The position numbers and the translations under genes were made by a program. DNA of 64,000 nt, taken from assembly GCF_014203645.1 (NCBI RefSeq), contig NZ_JACHJL010000010.1, forward strand, positions 1 to 64,000. The letters run 5' to 3'. Positions 1 through 9,440 of this stretch are shown one piece after another (the first letter of the stretch is position 1; each line of letters begins with the position of its first letter). The stretch is from Streptomyces zagrosensis. Lineage in GTDB: Bacteria; Actinomycetota; Actinomycetes; Streptomycetales; Streptomycetaceae. The notes under the pieces were generated by a model, which did not search any database, was not told the DNA's origin, and was given only the letters and a program-made list of their open reading frames with translations.

Positions 1-2547
1 CCCACCTACTGGGCCCAACACATCCGCCAACCCGTCCACTTCCACCCCGCCATCACCCACACCATCCCCACCACCCACACCTACCTCGAACTCGGCCCCG
101 ACCCCACCCTCACCACCGCAACCCAACACACCCTCCACCACCACCACACCACCACCCCACCCACCACAGAAGGCGCCAGCCCCCCACCCACGCCCCTGAT
201 GGTGGCCACGCTGACCCGAAAGCAGCCCGAGGTGCACGCGTTCGGGCTGGCGCTGGGCCAGTTGTACGCGGCCGGGGCGCAGGTTGACTGGGCCGGGTGG
301 TTCCCGGTTACTCCGCCGCCGCGGGTGGTCGAGTTGCCGACGTATGCGTTCCAGCGCCAGCGGTACTGGGTGGAGCCGCCCGCCGCGCGGCCTGGTGGCG
401 CCGGCGGGGGGCAGGACGCGGGGGATGCCCGGCTGTGGGACGCGATCGAAGGACTCGATGTCGATGCGCTGACCAGCACATTGAAGCTGGAGCCGGACAG
501 CCCGAGCATGGCGGCGCTGCTGCCTGCGCTGCCGGTTCTGTCCACGTGGCGGCGTGCACACCGTGAGCAGTCGGTCATCGACTCCTGGCGGTATGGCACC
601 AGTTGGACGCGGCTTCCGGAGCCCGCTCCCCCGGTGCTGGCTGGAAGCTGGCTGCTCGTGTTGCCCGCGGGTTACGAGGACCATCCGGCCGTCCAAGCCG
701 TCAGCGAGGCTCTCGATGCTCATGGCGCGCTACGAACCGATGTGGTGGTCGATAGTGCCACCGTCGAACGGCACCTCGTCACTCAGCAGTTGCATCAGGC
801 GACCGATGCCGCGGTGCCGCTCGATGGCGTGGTGAGCCTGTTGGCGCTGGCCGATGGATCACACGCGGAGTACGCCGCGGTGCCGGTAGGGCTGGCCGCG
901 ACCACCGTGCTCGTACAGGCGCTGGGTGATGCGGACATCGCGGCGCCGCTGTGGTGCCTCACTCAGGGGGCGGTGGCCGCCGAGTCGGGTGATGTGCTGC
1001 CGTGCCCGCACCAGGCGGAGATCTGGGGGCTCGGTCGGGTTGCGGCCCTGGAGCACCCCGACCGCTGGGGCGGGCTCATCGACCTGCCCACCGAGATCGA
1101 CGAGCAGACTCCGGGCCGCCTTGCCGCACTCCTGACGCCTGGGCAACCCGAGGACCAGGTCGCCATCCGCGCCGGCCTCCTCGCCCGCCGCCTGCACCAC
1201 GCACCCAGCACACCCACCACCACCCCCTGGAAACCCAGCGGCACCACCCTCATCACCGGCGGCACCGGAGCACTCGGCACCCACATCGCCCGCTGGCTCG
1301 CCACACACGGCGCCACCCAACTCCTCCTCACCAGCCGCACCGGACCCAACGCACCCGGCGCCACCCAACTCACCGAAGAACTCACCGCACTCGGAACCAC
1401 GGTCACCATCACCGCGTGCGACGTCTCCGACCGCGAACAGCTCCGCGCACTCATCGACACCATCCCCGCCGAGCAACCACTGACCACAGTCATCCACGCC
1501 GCGGGGCTGCCCGAGAACACGCCGTTCACGGAGTTGGATCTGCCGCACATCGACAGTGTGTTGCGGCCGAAGGCGCTCGCCGCGGCCCATCTGCACGAGC
1601 TCACAAAAGACCTGGACCTCAGCGCCTTCGTCCTCTTCTCCTCCGGCGCCGCAGCCTGGGGCGGCAGCCACCAAGGCGCGTACGCCGCCGCCAACACCTA
1701 CCTCGACGCACTCGCCGAACACCGCCACGCACTCGGCCTCCCCGCCACCAGCCTCGCCTGGGCTCCGTGGGGCGAGACGGGAATGGCCGCCGATGACGTG
1801 GCCAGCACGTACTACAGCCGGCGCGGCATGAACCCGCTGAGCCCGGAGCTGGCCGTCAAGTCCCTGCACCACGCACTGAGCCAGGGCGACACCACCCTCA
1901 CCATCGCCGACATCGACTGGCACACATTCCCCACCAGCTTCACCACCCAACGCCCCAGCCCCCTCCTCACCGACCTCACCCCCAACACCACACCCCACGA
2001 ACCCCACACCACCACCGCCACAACCAACGCCCTCCAACAACAACTCGCCGACAGCACACCCGGCCAGCAGCAGCAGATCGTGTTGCACCACATCCAGACC
2101 ACGGCCGCGCACATCCTCGGCCACCCCACCATCGACGCCGTTCCGGCCACGCAACCCTTCCAGGATCTCGGCTTCGACTCGCTGACGGCGGTCGAGCTTC
2201 GTAACCAGCTCGCAAGCGCCACCGGCCTCGACCTCACTCCGGCGCTCATCTTCGACCACCCCACGCCCAAGGAACTCGCCGACTTCCTGCGCGAGCAGCT
2301 CGTCGATGTGGATGTGGCGTCCGAAGGGCAGCTGCTGTCGGAACTCGACCGATGGGACACCACGTCCGACTCAGCCGCAGTCGATGAGGCGGCCCGGCGC
2401 CGGATCACCGGACGCCTGCAACTGCTGCTGGCGAAGTGGAGCGATACGGGAGCGGACACGGAGCCCTCTACGGCTCACAGCGATCTGCACACCGCGACAG
2501 CGGAAGACATTTTCGACCTCATCTCCGACGAGTTCGGAAAGTCGTGA
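1..2547 (+). CDS. Type I modular PKS, C-terminal part (AT end, KR, ACP) (PKS-E)
   Basis: The reading frame is open from base 1, so this is the 3' end of a larger PKS gene. It begins in the last part of an AT domain (motif TYWAQHIRQPVHF) and passes the usual post-AT linker (LPTYAFQRQRYW, about 334-369). No DH or ER follows. The KR has its NADPH loop GGTGALG at about 1258-1278 and intact Lys, Ser, Tyr (1681) and Asn. It lacks the LDD motif and has Trp (1657) eight residues before the Tyr, with Gln rather than His three before it, so it is A1-type and should make an L-beta-hydroxyl. The ACP serine (GFDSL) is at 2179. The gene ends in a docking tail (DIFDLISDEFGKS). AT specificity lies outside the window, but the AT end is almost identical to the malonyl-type AT near 48.2 kb. 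The PKS-F start follows 46 bp after the stop. Confidence 0.96.
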   Translation, partial: PTYWAQHIRQPVHFHPAITHTIPTTHTYLELGPDPTLTTATQHTLHHHHTTTPPTTEGASPPPTPLMVATLTRKQPEVHAFGLALGQLYAAGAQVDWAGWFPVTPPPRVVELPTYAFQRQRYWVEPPAARPGGAGGGQDAGDARLWDAIEGLDVDALTSTLKLEPDSPSMAALLPALPVLSTWRRAHREQSVIDSWRYGTSWTRLPEPAPPVLAGSWLLVLPAGYEDHPAVQAVSEALDAHGALRTDVVVDSATVERHLVTQQLHQATDAAVPLDGVVSLLALADGSHAEYAAVPVGLAATTVLVQALGDADIAAPLWCLTQGAVAAESGDVLPCPHQAEIWGLGRVAALEHPDRWGGLIDLPTEIDEQTPGRLAALLTPGQPEDQVAIRAGLLARRLHHAPSTPTTTPWKPSGTTLITGGTGALGTHIARWLATHGATQLLLTSRTGPNAPGATQLTEELTALGTTVTITACDVSDREQLRALIDTIPAEQPLTTVIHAAGLPENTPFTELDLPHIDSVLRPKALAAAHLHELTKDLDLSAFVLFSSGAAAWGGSHQGAYAAANTYLDALAEHRHALGLPATSLAWAPWGETGMAADDVASTYYSRRGMNPLSPELAVKSLHHALSQGDTTLTIADIDWHTFPTSFTTQRPSPLLTDLTPNTTPHEPHTTTATTNALQQQLADSTPGQQQQIVLHHIQTTAAHILGHPTIDAVPATQPFQDLGFDSLTAVELRNQLASATGLDLTPALIFDHPTPKELADFLREQLVDVDVASEGQLLSELDRWDTTSDSAAVDEAARRRITGRLQLLLAKWSDTGADTEPSTAHSDLHTATAEDIFDLISDEFGKS

Positions 2548-2593
2548 GCCCGATGCCCCCACCCTCCGTGCCGTGCCAAGGAGCCTGAGCCCG

Positions 2594-5500
2594 ATGTCGA
2601 ACGAAGAGAAGCTTCTCGATCACCTGAAGTGGGTGACCGCGGAACTGCGCGAGACCCGCCAGCGGCTACGCGCGGCGGAATCGGCGGACCCCGAGCCGAT
2701 CGCCATCGTCGGCATGGCGTGCCGCTATCCCGGTGGCGTGCGCTCGCCCGAGGAGCTGTGGGAGCTCGTACGGAACGGCGGTGACACCATCTCCGCGTTC
2801 CCCACCGATCGAGGATGGAAAAACGAGGAACTGTTCGACCCGGACCCGGACCAGTACGGCACGTCGTATGTGCAAGAGGGCAGCTTCTGCTACGACGCGA
2901 TCGACTTCGACGCGGCCTTTTTCGACATCAGCCCGCGCGAGGCGCTGGCCATGGACCCACAGCAGCGGCTCCTGTTGGAAACCGCCTGGGAGGCATTCGA
3001 GCGGGCCGGCCTCCCGCGCGAAGCCCTCAGCGGCAGCAACACCGGCGTCTTCGCAGGAGTGGGCGCCCACGACTATCTGTCGGTCATCGGGAACATCACC
3101 AGCGACGTGGAGGGTTACGTCGGCGCCGGCAACCTCGGCAGCGTGGCGTCGGGGCGGGTGGCGTACACCCTCGGGCTCGAAGGCCCGGCGGTAACGGTGG
3201 ACACGGCCTGCTCCTCCTCCCTGGTGGCCATGCATCTGGCCTGTCAGGCATTGCGACAGGCCGAGTGCGATATGGCGCTGGCGGGCGGGGTCGCCGTAAT
3301 GGCCACACCCGGCGCCTTCATCGAGTTCTCGCGGCAACGCGGGATCGCGCCCAACGGCCGGTGCAAGCCATTCGCCGCCGCCGCGGATGGCACCGGCTGG
3401 GGCGAGGGCGCCGGTCTCGTCGTGCTGGAGCGCCTGTCCGATGCACAGCGCAACGGTCGGCACATCCTCGGCGTCATCCGTGGTTCCGCCGTCAACCAGG
3501 ACGGTGCCAGCAACGGCCTCACCGCCCCCAACGGCCCCTCTCAGCAGCGCGTCATCCGCCAGGCGTTGGCCAACTCCCGGCTTTCCACCGCGGAGGTGGA
3601 CGTGGTGGAGGGCCACGGCACCGGCACGACACTGGGTGATCCGATCGAGGCGCAGGCACTCTTGGCGACCTACGGCCAGGGCCGCCCCGCCGACCGGCCC
3701 CTGTGGCTCGGCTCCATCAAGTCCAACATCGGGCACACCCAGGCCGCGGCCGGCGCAGCGAGCGTCATCAAGATGGTCATGGCCATGCGGCACGGCCTGC
3801 TCCCCCAATCCCTGCATATCGACGAGCCGAGCCCGCACGTGGACTGGAACGCGGGTGAGGTACGGCTGCTGACGGAGCAGACGACATGGCCACGAACGGA
3901 CCGGCCGCGCCGGGCGGGCGTCTCCGCCTTCGGTATCTCGGGGACGAATGCGCATGTGATCGTGGAGCAGGCTCCGGAGGTGGAGTCTGGGCCTGGGCCT
4001 GGGCCTGGGCCTGAGTCGGGGTCTGTGGTGGGTGTGGGTGGGTGGGTGCCGTGGGTGTTGTCGGCGCGTACGTCTGGTGCGGTGCGGGCGCAGGCTCGGG
4101 CGTTGGTTGAGCGGGTGGTTGGTGATCCGGGTCTGTCGGTGGCTGATGTGGGTTGGTCGTTGGTGACGACGCGTTCGATCTTTGACCATCGTGTGGTGGT
4201 GGCTGGTACCACGCGTGATGAACTCCTCGCCGGTCTTGGGGCGTTGGCCGCGGGTGAGCCTCATCCTGCCCTGACCGATCCTGCCGCTGCGGTGGCCACT
4301 GACCTGGGCCCGGTGTTGGTGTTCCCGGGTCAGGGTTCGCAGTGGGTGGGTATGGGCGCGGGCTTGTTGGAGGCTTCGCCGGTGTTTGCTGCCCGGGTAG
4401 CTGAATGCGAACAGGCCCTTGCTCCGTATGTGGAGTGGTCGCTGTCTGAGGTCCTACGCGGTGGCGTGGACGCGGCCGACTTGGGTCGGGTTGATGTGGT
4501 GCAGCCGGTGTTGTGGGCGGTGATGGTGTCCTTGGCGGCGGTGTGGGCTGATCAGGGTGTGACGCCGGCGGCGGTGGTGGGTCACAGTCAGGGTGAGATT
4601 GCGGCTGCGGTGGTGGCTGGTGCGCTGACTTTGGAGGACGGTGCGAGGGTCGTTGCGCTGCGGAGTAGGGCGTTGCGGCGGCTTGCGGGTGGTGGTGCGA
4701 TGGCGTCGCTTGCGATGAGTGCGGACAAGGCCGTGGAGTTCTTGGCCGACTTGGGTGAGCGGGCTGCTGGTGTGGGCATCGCTGCGGTCAACGGGCCTGG
4801 TTCGGCGGTGGTGTCTGGGCCACCCGAGCAGGTGCAGTATGCGGTGACCGCTTGTGAGGAGTCCGGTGGTCGGGCGCGGTTGATTGATGTGGACTACGCC
4901 TCGCACAGCGCCCAGGTGGACGAGATCGCCGAAGAGTTGCACCAAGTCCTGGCCGGTATCGAGCCCGTGCGGTCGCAGGTGGCGTTCTACTCCACGGTGA
5001 CCGCCGAGCGTATTGATACCACCGAGTTGACCACCGCGTACTGGGTGACCAACCTGCGCCAACAGGTCCGCTTCGCCGACGCCGTACGTCAACTCCTCAC
5101 CGATGGCCACCGCATCTTCATCGAGGCCAGCACCCACCCGGTGCTGACCATCGGTCTGCAAGAAGCCTTCGAAGAAGCTGGTGTGCAGGGCGCGACCGTG
5201 CCGACCCTTCGACGTGACCAGGGCGGTCTGGCGCAGTTGGTGCGGTCGGTGGGGCAGGCGTTCGTTGCGGGCGTGGCAGTGGACTGGACCCGCTGGTTCC
5301 CAGCTGATCCGCGCCCGCTCACCGTGGACCTGCCCACCTACGCCTTCCAGCGCGAGCGCTACTGGGTCGAAGGCGGAAGCGGGCCTAGCGGTGACCCGAC
5401 CGAGTTGGGGCTGGCCGCAGCCGGGCATCCGCTGCTGGGTGCGGCCGTGGAGGTGGCCGAGGGCGGCTCGTACCTGCTCACCGGGCGATTGTCCGCACAG

Positions 5501-8500
5501 ACCCACGGCTGGCTGGCCGACCATACGGTGTTGGACACGGTGCTGCTGCCGGGGACCGCGTTCGCTGAGTTGGCGCTGCACGCCGCAGGGCGGACCGGCT
5601 GTGATCACGTAGCGGAACTCACGCTGCACGCGCCGCTGGTCATCCCGGACGGTACGGCGGTTGACGTACAGCTCGCGGTCGCGGGGCCCGACCACACGGG
5701 GCAGCGACCACTCACCGTCCACTCCCGCCCGGCGGGGGAATCCGGTGACGCGGCGTGGACTCGGCACGCCAGTGGCGCGCTGGGTGCCTCGCCCGCGGCC
5801 GTGCCTGTGGCGCTGGACGGGGCATGGCCGCCACCGGGCGCGTCACGGCTCAGCGTGCAGGACTTCTACCAGCAGCTCGCCGAGCACGGCTACCGCTATG
5901 GGCCGACCTTCCAAGGGCTCGTCTCCGCATGGCGACTCGACGGAGCGATCTACGCCGAGGTGCTGCTGCCCGAGCAGGAGCGGGAGCGGGCCGCCGATTA
6001 CGGCATGCACCCTGCGCTGCTCGACGCAGCCCTACAGGCCCGCGCGCTGGCGGTGGAGCCCGGGTCGGATAAGTCGGAACAGGTTGCGCTGCCGTTCGCG
6101 TGGACCGGGGTACGGCTGCGGGCCACCGGTGCGAACGCGCTGCGGGTCCGTATCGCGCCCACCGCCGCCGACCGACTCACCCTGACCGCCGCGGACCCGA
6201 CCGGGGCCGTGGTGATCACGGTGGATGACCTGATTTTGCGGCCGGTCGCGGACGGACAGCTCGACCGTGCGCGTTCGGTGGGCAGGAACTCACTGTTCCA
6301 GCTCGCCTGGCCGCAGACCGCATTGCCGCAGACCGTGCCCGTGTCTACCTGGTCTGTGGTCGGGCCCGAGGACGATGCCGTGGCCGCATCCCTTGCCACG
6401 GCGCTGCCGGGCGCCGACCGGCATGCAGAGCTGGCCAAGCTGCGGGAGGCCATGGCCGCGGGGGCGGCGGGTCCTGACACCGTCTTGGCCTGCCTCGTCT
6501 CCCCCGCCGGCGCCGTCCCCCCCGCCGGCGCCGCCTCTTCCGGCCAGGATGCCGACGCCGATGAAGCCGCCGTTGGCCCGGTCTCGGCGACGCATGCGGT
6601 AAGCGGCGCCCTGCTGACGCTGTTGCAGGACTTTCTCGCTGCGCCCGAGTTTGCTGCCAGCAAGCTGGTCATCGTGACCCGGGGTGCGGTCGCCGCGTAC
6701 GGGCATGAGGACATCCGTGATCTGCCGGGCTCGGCCGGTTGGGGCCTGGTGCGTAGCGCGCAGTCGGAGAACCCCGATCGGTTGGTGCTGCTCGACCTCG
6801 ATGGGCGGGAGGCTTCGCTGGCGGCCGTGGGGGCCGCGCTGGCGTTGGATGAACCGCAGGTGGCGCTGCGCGATGGGCAGGCGTTCGTGCCCCGGCTGGC
6901 GCACGATGACGCCGGGAAGCGGCTCGCTCCGCCGGAGGGCACCGAGGCTTGGCGGCTTGGCCTGGTGGGGCACGGCAGTTTGGACAACCTCGCGCTGATC
7001 GGCTGCCCGGAGAACACCCGCACGCTGGGCGCCGGAGAGGTACGGGTGCGGCTGCGGGCCGGCGGGGTGAACTTCCATGATGTGGTGGTCGCGCTCGGCA
7101 TGGTCGATGACCCCCGGCCGCTCGGCGGGGATGGCGCGGGTGTGGTCACCGAGGTGGGCCCGGAGGTGGACGCGTACGCGGTGGGCGACCGGGTCATGGG
7201 CCTGTTCAACGGGACGGGACCGCTGGTCATCACCGACCAGCACATGATCACCCGGATACCGCGCGGCTGGACGTTTGCGCAGGCTGCCACCACGCCATCG
7301 GCGTTCTTGACCGCGTACTACGCACTCGCCGATCTGGCCGGGTTGCGGCCCGGGGAGCGGCTGCTGCTGCACGCGGCGACCGGTGGTGTCGGCCTTGCGG
7401 CCGTGCAGTTGGCCCGGCACTGGGGTGCCGAGGTCTTCGCGACGGCGAGTCCGGCCAAGTGGCATGCGCTACGCGAGCGGGGTTTCGATGACCAACACAT
7501 CGCGTCTTCACGCTCGTTGGACTTCGAGGGCCAGGTACGGGCCGCTGCCGACTCGGTCGATGTGGTGCTCAATTCGCTGGCTGCTGACTTCGTGGACGCC
7601 TCGCTGCGACTGCTGGGTCCTGGGGGTCGCTTCATCGACATGGGCCGGACCGATATCCGTGCTCCCGAGCAGGTCAGCGCGGTACACCCGGGGGTGACGT
7701 ATCAGGCGTTCGACCTGGTCAGCGGCGCGGGCCCGGAGCGCATTCAGGAGATGCTGGCCGATCTGTCGGTGCTGTTCGAAAACGGGACGCTACGAGCGCT
7801 GCCGACGACCATCTGGGACATTCGCCGGGCACCCGAGGCGTTCCGCTTCTTCAGCCAGGCGCGCCACATTGGCAAGATCGTCTTGACGATTCCCGCCGCG
7901 CTCGACCCCGATGGCACGGTTTTGATCACCGGTGGCACCGGCACTCTCGGAGCAGCCACCGCCCGCCATCTGGTCACCGCACATGGCGTACGGCAGCTAC
8001 TGCTGGCCAGCCGCCGGGGGGCGGACGCGCCGGGCGCGGGGCCACTCGCCGCCGAGCTGACCGAGCTGGGCGCGCGTGTCACCATCGCCGCGTGTGACAC
8101 CAGCGACCGGACCGCATTGGCAAAACTCCTCGACTCCGTACCGGCCGAGCATCCGCTGACCGCCGTGGTGCACGCCGCCGGACTGCTCCAGGATGCGACG
8201 GTGCAGGCGCTCACCGCCGACCAGGTCGCCGAGGTGCTGCGGTCCAAGGCCGACGCGGCCTGGCATCTGCACGAGCTGACGCGGGACATGGAGCTGTCGG
8301 CGTTCGTGCTGTTCTCCGCGGCGGCCGGGTTGCTCGGCGCCGCCGGGCAAGGCAACTATGCGGCGGCCAACACCTTCTTGGACGCGCTGGCCCAGCACCG
8401 GCAGGCGCACGGGCTGGCCGCAACCTCCCTGGCCTGGGGCTACTGGGCGCAGGCGTCCGGGATGACCGGCGCGATGACCGACGCGGACCGGGCCCGCCTG

Positions 8501-9259
8501 GCGCGCGCCGGGATGGTGGGTCTGGAGACCGAGCAGGGCATGGCGCTGCTCGATGTCGCGTTGGGCAGCGGTCAGCCGCTGCTAGCACCGATCCAACTTG
8601 ACCTGGCCGCGATGCGGCGACAGGAGCGGTCCGCAGCCGACACACCGGCTGTCTTCCGTGGCCTAGTGCGCGGCACCGCCCCGCAGGCGGCGGCTGCGGT
8701 GGCCGACGCCTCGGCGCCCGCGCTGGCCCAGGCGCTGGCTGCGCTCTCCGCCGATGACCGCCAGCAGATGCTGCTGGACCTGGTGCGATCCCATGTGGGG
8801 ACGGTGCTCGGGCACGACAGCGCGGACTCGGTGCAGGCGACGCAGAACTTCCGGGAGCTGGGGTTCGACTCGTTGACCGCCGTCGAGCTACGCAACCGGC
8901 TCAGCTCCGCAACGGGGGTGCGGCTGCCCGCCACGCTGGTGTTTGACCATCCAACGCCCACGGCGGTCGTGCGTTTGCTGCGCGATCTGCTCGCGCCCGA
9001 CGACGCGGCCCCGTCGGCTTCCGTGCTCGCGGAGCTCGACCGGATCGACGCGGCGATGTCCGCGGCCATCGAGGACCGGGAGCAGCGCACGAAGATCGCG
9101 GCCCGGTTGCAGGAGCTGCTGCGCAAGGTGAACGCGTCGTGGGACGGCGCTCAGGAGGCGGACGAGGCCGAGGCCGATCTGGAGTCGGCTACCGATGACG
9201 AATTGTTCGACGTGCTCGACAACGAGCTGCACGTGCCTGCGGACGAGGGCCTTCGGTGA
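2594..9259 (+). CDS. Type I modular PKS, one fully reducing module KS-AT-DH-ER-KR-ACP (PKS-F)
   Basis: A 2221-residue single-module PKS. The start at 2594 has AAGGAG ten bases upstream and begins an N-terminal docking helix (MSNEEKLLDHLKW); the frame is open further upstream, but only inside the previous gene. KS: Cys206, His341 (in EGHGTG), His381. AT: Ser665 in GHSQGE and YASH at 768-771, predicting methylmalonyl-CoA. DH: His977 and Asp1144 are present, but the HxxxGxxxxP motif reads HxxxDxxxxP. ER: NADPH loop HAATGGVG near 1592. KR: GGTGTLG near 1779, B-type-like LQD, Tyr1922 present, but the catalytic Ser position is Ala1909 (FSAAAG). ACP: Ser2093. If every domain works, the module inserts a saturated propionate unit; the KR serine loss leaves that uncertain. 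The C-terminal tail (ELFDVLDNEL) should dock to the next PKS. Confidence 0.97.
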   Translation: MSNEEKLLDHLKWVTAELRETRQRLRAAESADPEPIAIVGMACRYPGGVRSPEELWELVRNGGDTISAFPTDRGWKNEELFDPDPDQYGTSYVQEGSFCYDAIDFDAAFFDISPREALAMDPQQRLLLETAWEAFERAGLPREALSGSNTGVFAGVGAHDYLSVIGNITSDVEGYVGAGNLGSVASGRVAYTLGLEGPAVTVDTACSSSLVAMHLACQALRQAECDMALAGGVAVMATPGAFIEFSRQRGIAPNGRCKPFAAAADGTGWGEGAGLVVLERLSDAQRNGRHILGVIRGSAVNQDGASNGLTAPNGPSQQRVIRQALANSRLSTAEVDVVEGHGTGTTLGDPIEAQALLATYGQGRPADRPLWLGSIKSNIGHTQAAAGAASVIKMVMAMRHGLLPQSLHIDEPSPHVDWNAGEVRLLTEQTTWPRTDRPRRAGVSAFGISGTNAHVIVEQAPEVESGPGPGPGPESGSVVGVGGWVPWVLSARTSGAVRAQARALVERVVGDPGLSVADVGWSLVTTRSIFDHRVVVAGTTRDELLAGLGALAAGEPHPALTDPAAAVATDLGPVLVFPGQGSQWVGMGAGLLEASPVFAARVAECEQALAPYVEWSLSEVLRGGVDAADLGRVDVVQPVLWAVMVSLAAVWADQGVTPAAVVGHSQGEIAAAVVAGALTLEDGARVVALRSRALRRLAGGGAMASLAMSADKAVEFLADLGERAAGVGIAAVNGPGSAVVSGPPEQVQYAVTACEESGGRARLIDVDYASHSAQVDEIAEELHQVLAGIEPVRSQVAFYSTVTAERIDTTELTTAYWVTNLRQQVRFADAVRQLLTDGHRIFIEASTHPVLTIGLQEAFEEAGVQGATVPTLRRDQGGLAQLVRSVGQAFVAGVAVDWTRWFPADPRPLTVDLPTYAFQRERYWVEGGSGPSGDPTELGLAAAGHPLLGAAVEVAEGGSYLLTGRLSAQTHGWLADHTVLDTVLLPGTAFAELALHAAGRTGCDHVAELTLHAPLVIPDGTAVDVQLAVAGPDHTGQRPLTVHSRPAGESGDAAWTRHASGALGASPAAVPVALDGAWPPPGASRLSVQDFYQQLAEHGYRYGPTFQGLVSAWRLDGAIYAEVLLPEQERERAADYGMHPALLDAALQARALAVEPGSDKSEQVALPFAWTGVRLRATGANALRVRIAPTAADRLTLTAADPTGAVVITVDDLILRPVADGQLDRARSVGRNSLFQLAWPQTALPQTVPVSTWSVVGPEDDAVAASLATALPGADRHAELAKLREAMAAGAAGPDTVLACLVSPAGAVPPAGAASSGQDADADEAAVGPVSATHAVSGALLTLLQDFLAAPEFAASKLVIVTRGAVAAYGHEDIRDLPGSAGWGLVRSAQSENPDRLVLLDLDGREASLAAVGAALALDEPQVALRDGQAFVPRLAHDDAGKRLAPPEGTEAWRLGLVGHGSLDNLALIGCPENTRTLGAGEVRVRLRAGGVNFHDVVVALGMVDDPRPLGGDGAGVVTEVGPEVDAYAVGDRVMGLFNGTGPLVITDQHMITRIPRGWTFAQAATTPSAFLTAYYALADLAGLRPGERLLLHAATGGVGLAAVQLARHWGAEVFATASPAKWHALRERGFDDQHIASSRSLDFEGQVRAAADSVDVVLNSLAADFVDASLRLLGPGGRFIDMGRTDIRAPEQVSAVHPGVTYQAFDLVSGAGPERIQEMLADLSVLFENGTLRALPTTIWDIRRAPEAFRFFSQARHIGKIVLTIPAALDPDGTVLITGGTGTLGAATARHLVTAHGVRQLLLASRRGADAPGAGPLAAELTELGARVTIAACDTSDRTALAKLLDSVPAEHPLTAVVHAAGLLQDATVQALTADQVAEVLRSKADAAWHLHELTRDMELSAFVLFSAAAGLLGAAGQGNYAAANTFLDALAQHRQAHGLAATSLAWGYWAQASGMTGAMTDADRARLARAGMVGLETEQGMALLDVALGSGQPLLAPIQLDLAAMRRQERSAADTPAVFRGLVRGTAPQAAAAVADASAPALAQALAALSADDRQQMLLDLVRSHVGTVLGHDSADSVQATQNFRELGFDSLTAVELRNRLSSATGVRLPATLVFDHPTPTAVVRLLRDLLAPDDAAPSASVLAELDRIDAAMSAAIEDREQRTKIAARLQELLRKVNASWDGAQEADEAEADLESATDDELFDVLDNELHVPADEGLR
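3938..5310 (+). repeat. Inverted repeat arm (PKS-F copy), paired with 29007-30385
   Basis: Plus-strand copy of the KS end/linker/AT block described for PKS-A. The arms face each other across about 23.7 kb that contains PKS-G and every tailoring gene. Confidence 0.85.
3989..4012 (+). repeat. GGGCCT hexanucleotide repeat, four copies, in the PKS-F linker
   Basis: Four in-frame GGGCCT units encode (Gly-Pro)4 in the KS-AT linker. The PKS-A copy (about 30293-30336) has fewer Gly-Pro units and extra Gly-Ser units, so repeat number has changed in frame. Confidence 0.85.
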
Positions 9260-9330
9260 TCGCCATCGCGTGGACCGCCCGCCCCACGCGTCCCACGCCT
9301 CCCGCTCCCACTTCCTATGCCGCCCCTACC

Positions 9331-9363
9331 GCGCGCACGGTGCGCGCCGGGCCTGCCAGGCCC
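9331..9363 (+). other. Two adjacent hairpins in the PKS-F/PKS-G gap
   Basis: The 181-bp gap between PKS-F and PKS-G (9260-9440) holds two back-to-back inverted repeats. GCGCGCAC/GTGCGCGC spans 9331-9347 with a one-base centre, and GGGCCT-GCC-AGGCCC spans 9349-9363. No T-run follows. They could attenuate or process the transcript. Elsewhere in the locus PKS genes sit much closer together (overlapping to about 46 bp). Confidence 0.4.
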
Positions 9364-9440
9364 ACCGCGACTGCCACCTACCGCACGCATTCCGCAAGCC
9401 CTGTGAACCAAGACGGCCGCAACGATCGGGTTGATGTGAC

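Noticed and set aside
2306..2593. Upstream extension of PKS-F into PKS-E
   Set aside because: It overlaps the coding end of PKS-E; the ATG at 2594 has a good ribosome site and begins a standard docking helix.
859..4264. Long open frames on the minus strand opposite PKS-E and PKS-F (for example 2259-859 and 4264-2666)
   Set aside because: They mirror the GC-rich third positions of the plus-strand PKS genes, have no recognisable domains, and are low-complexity in translation.
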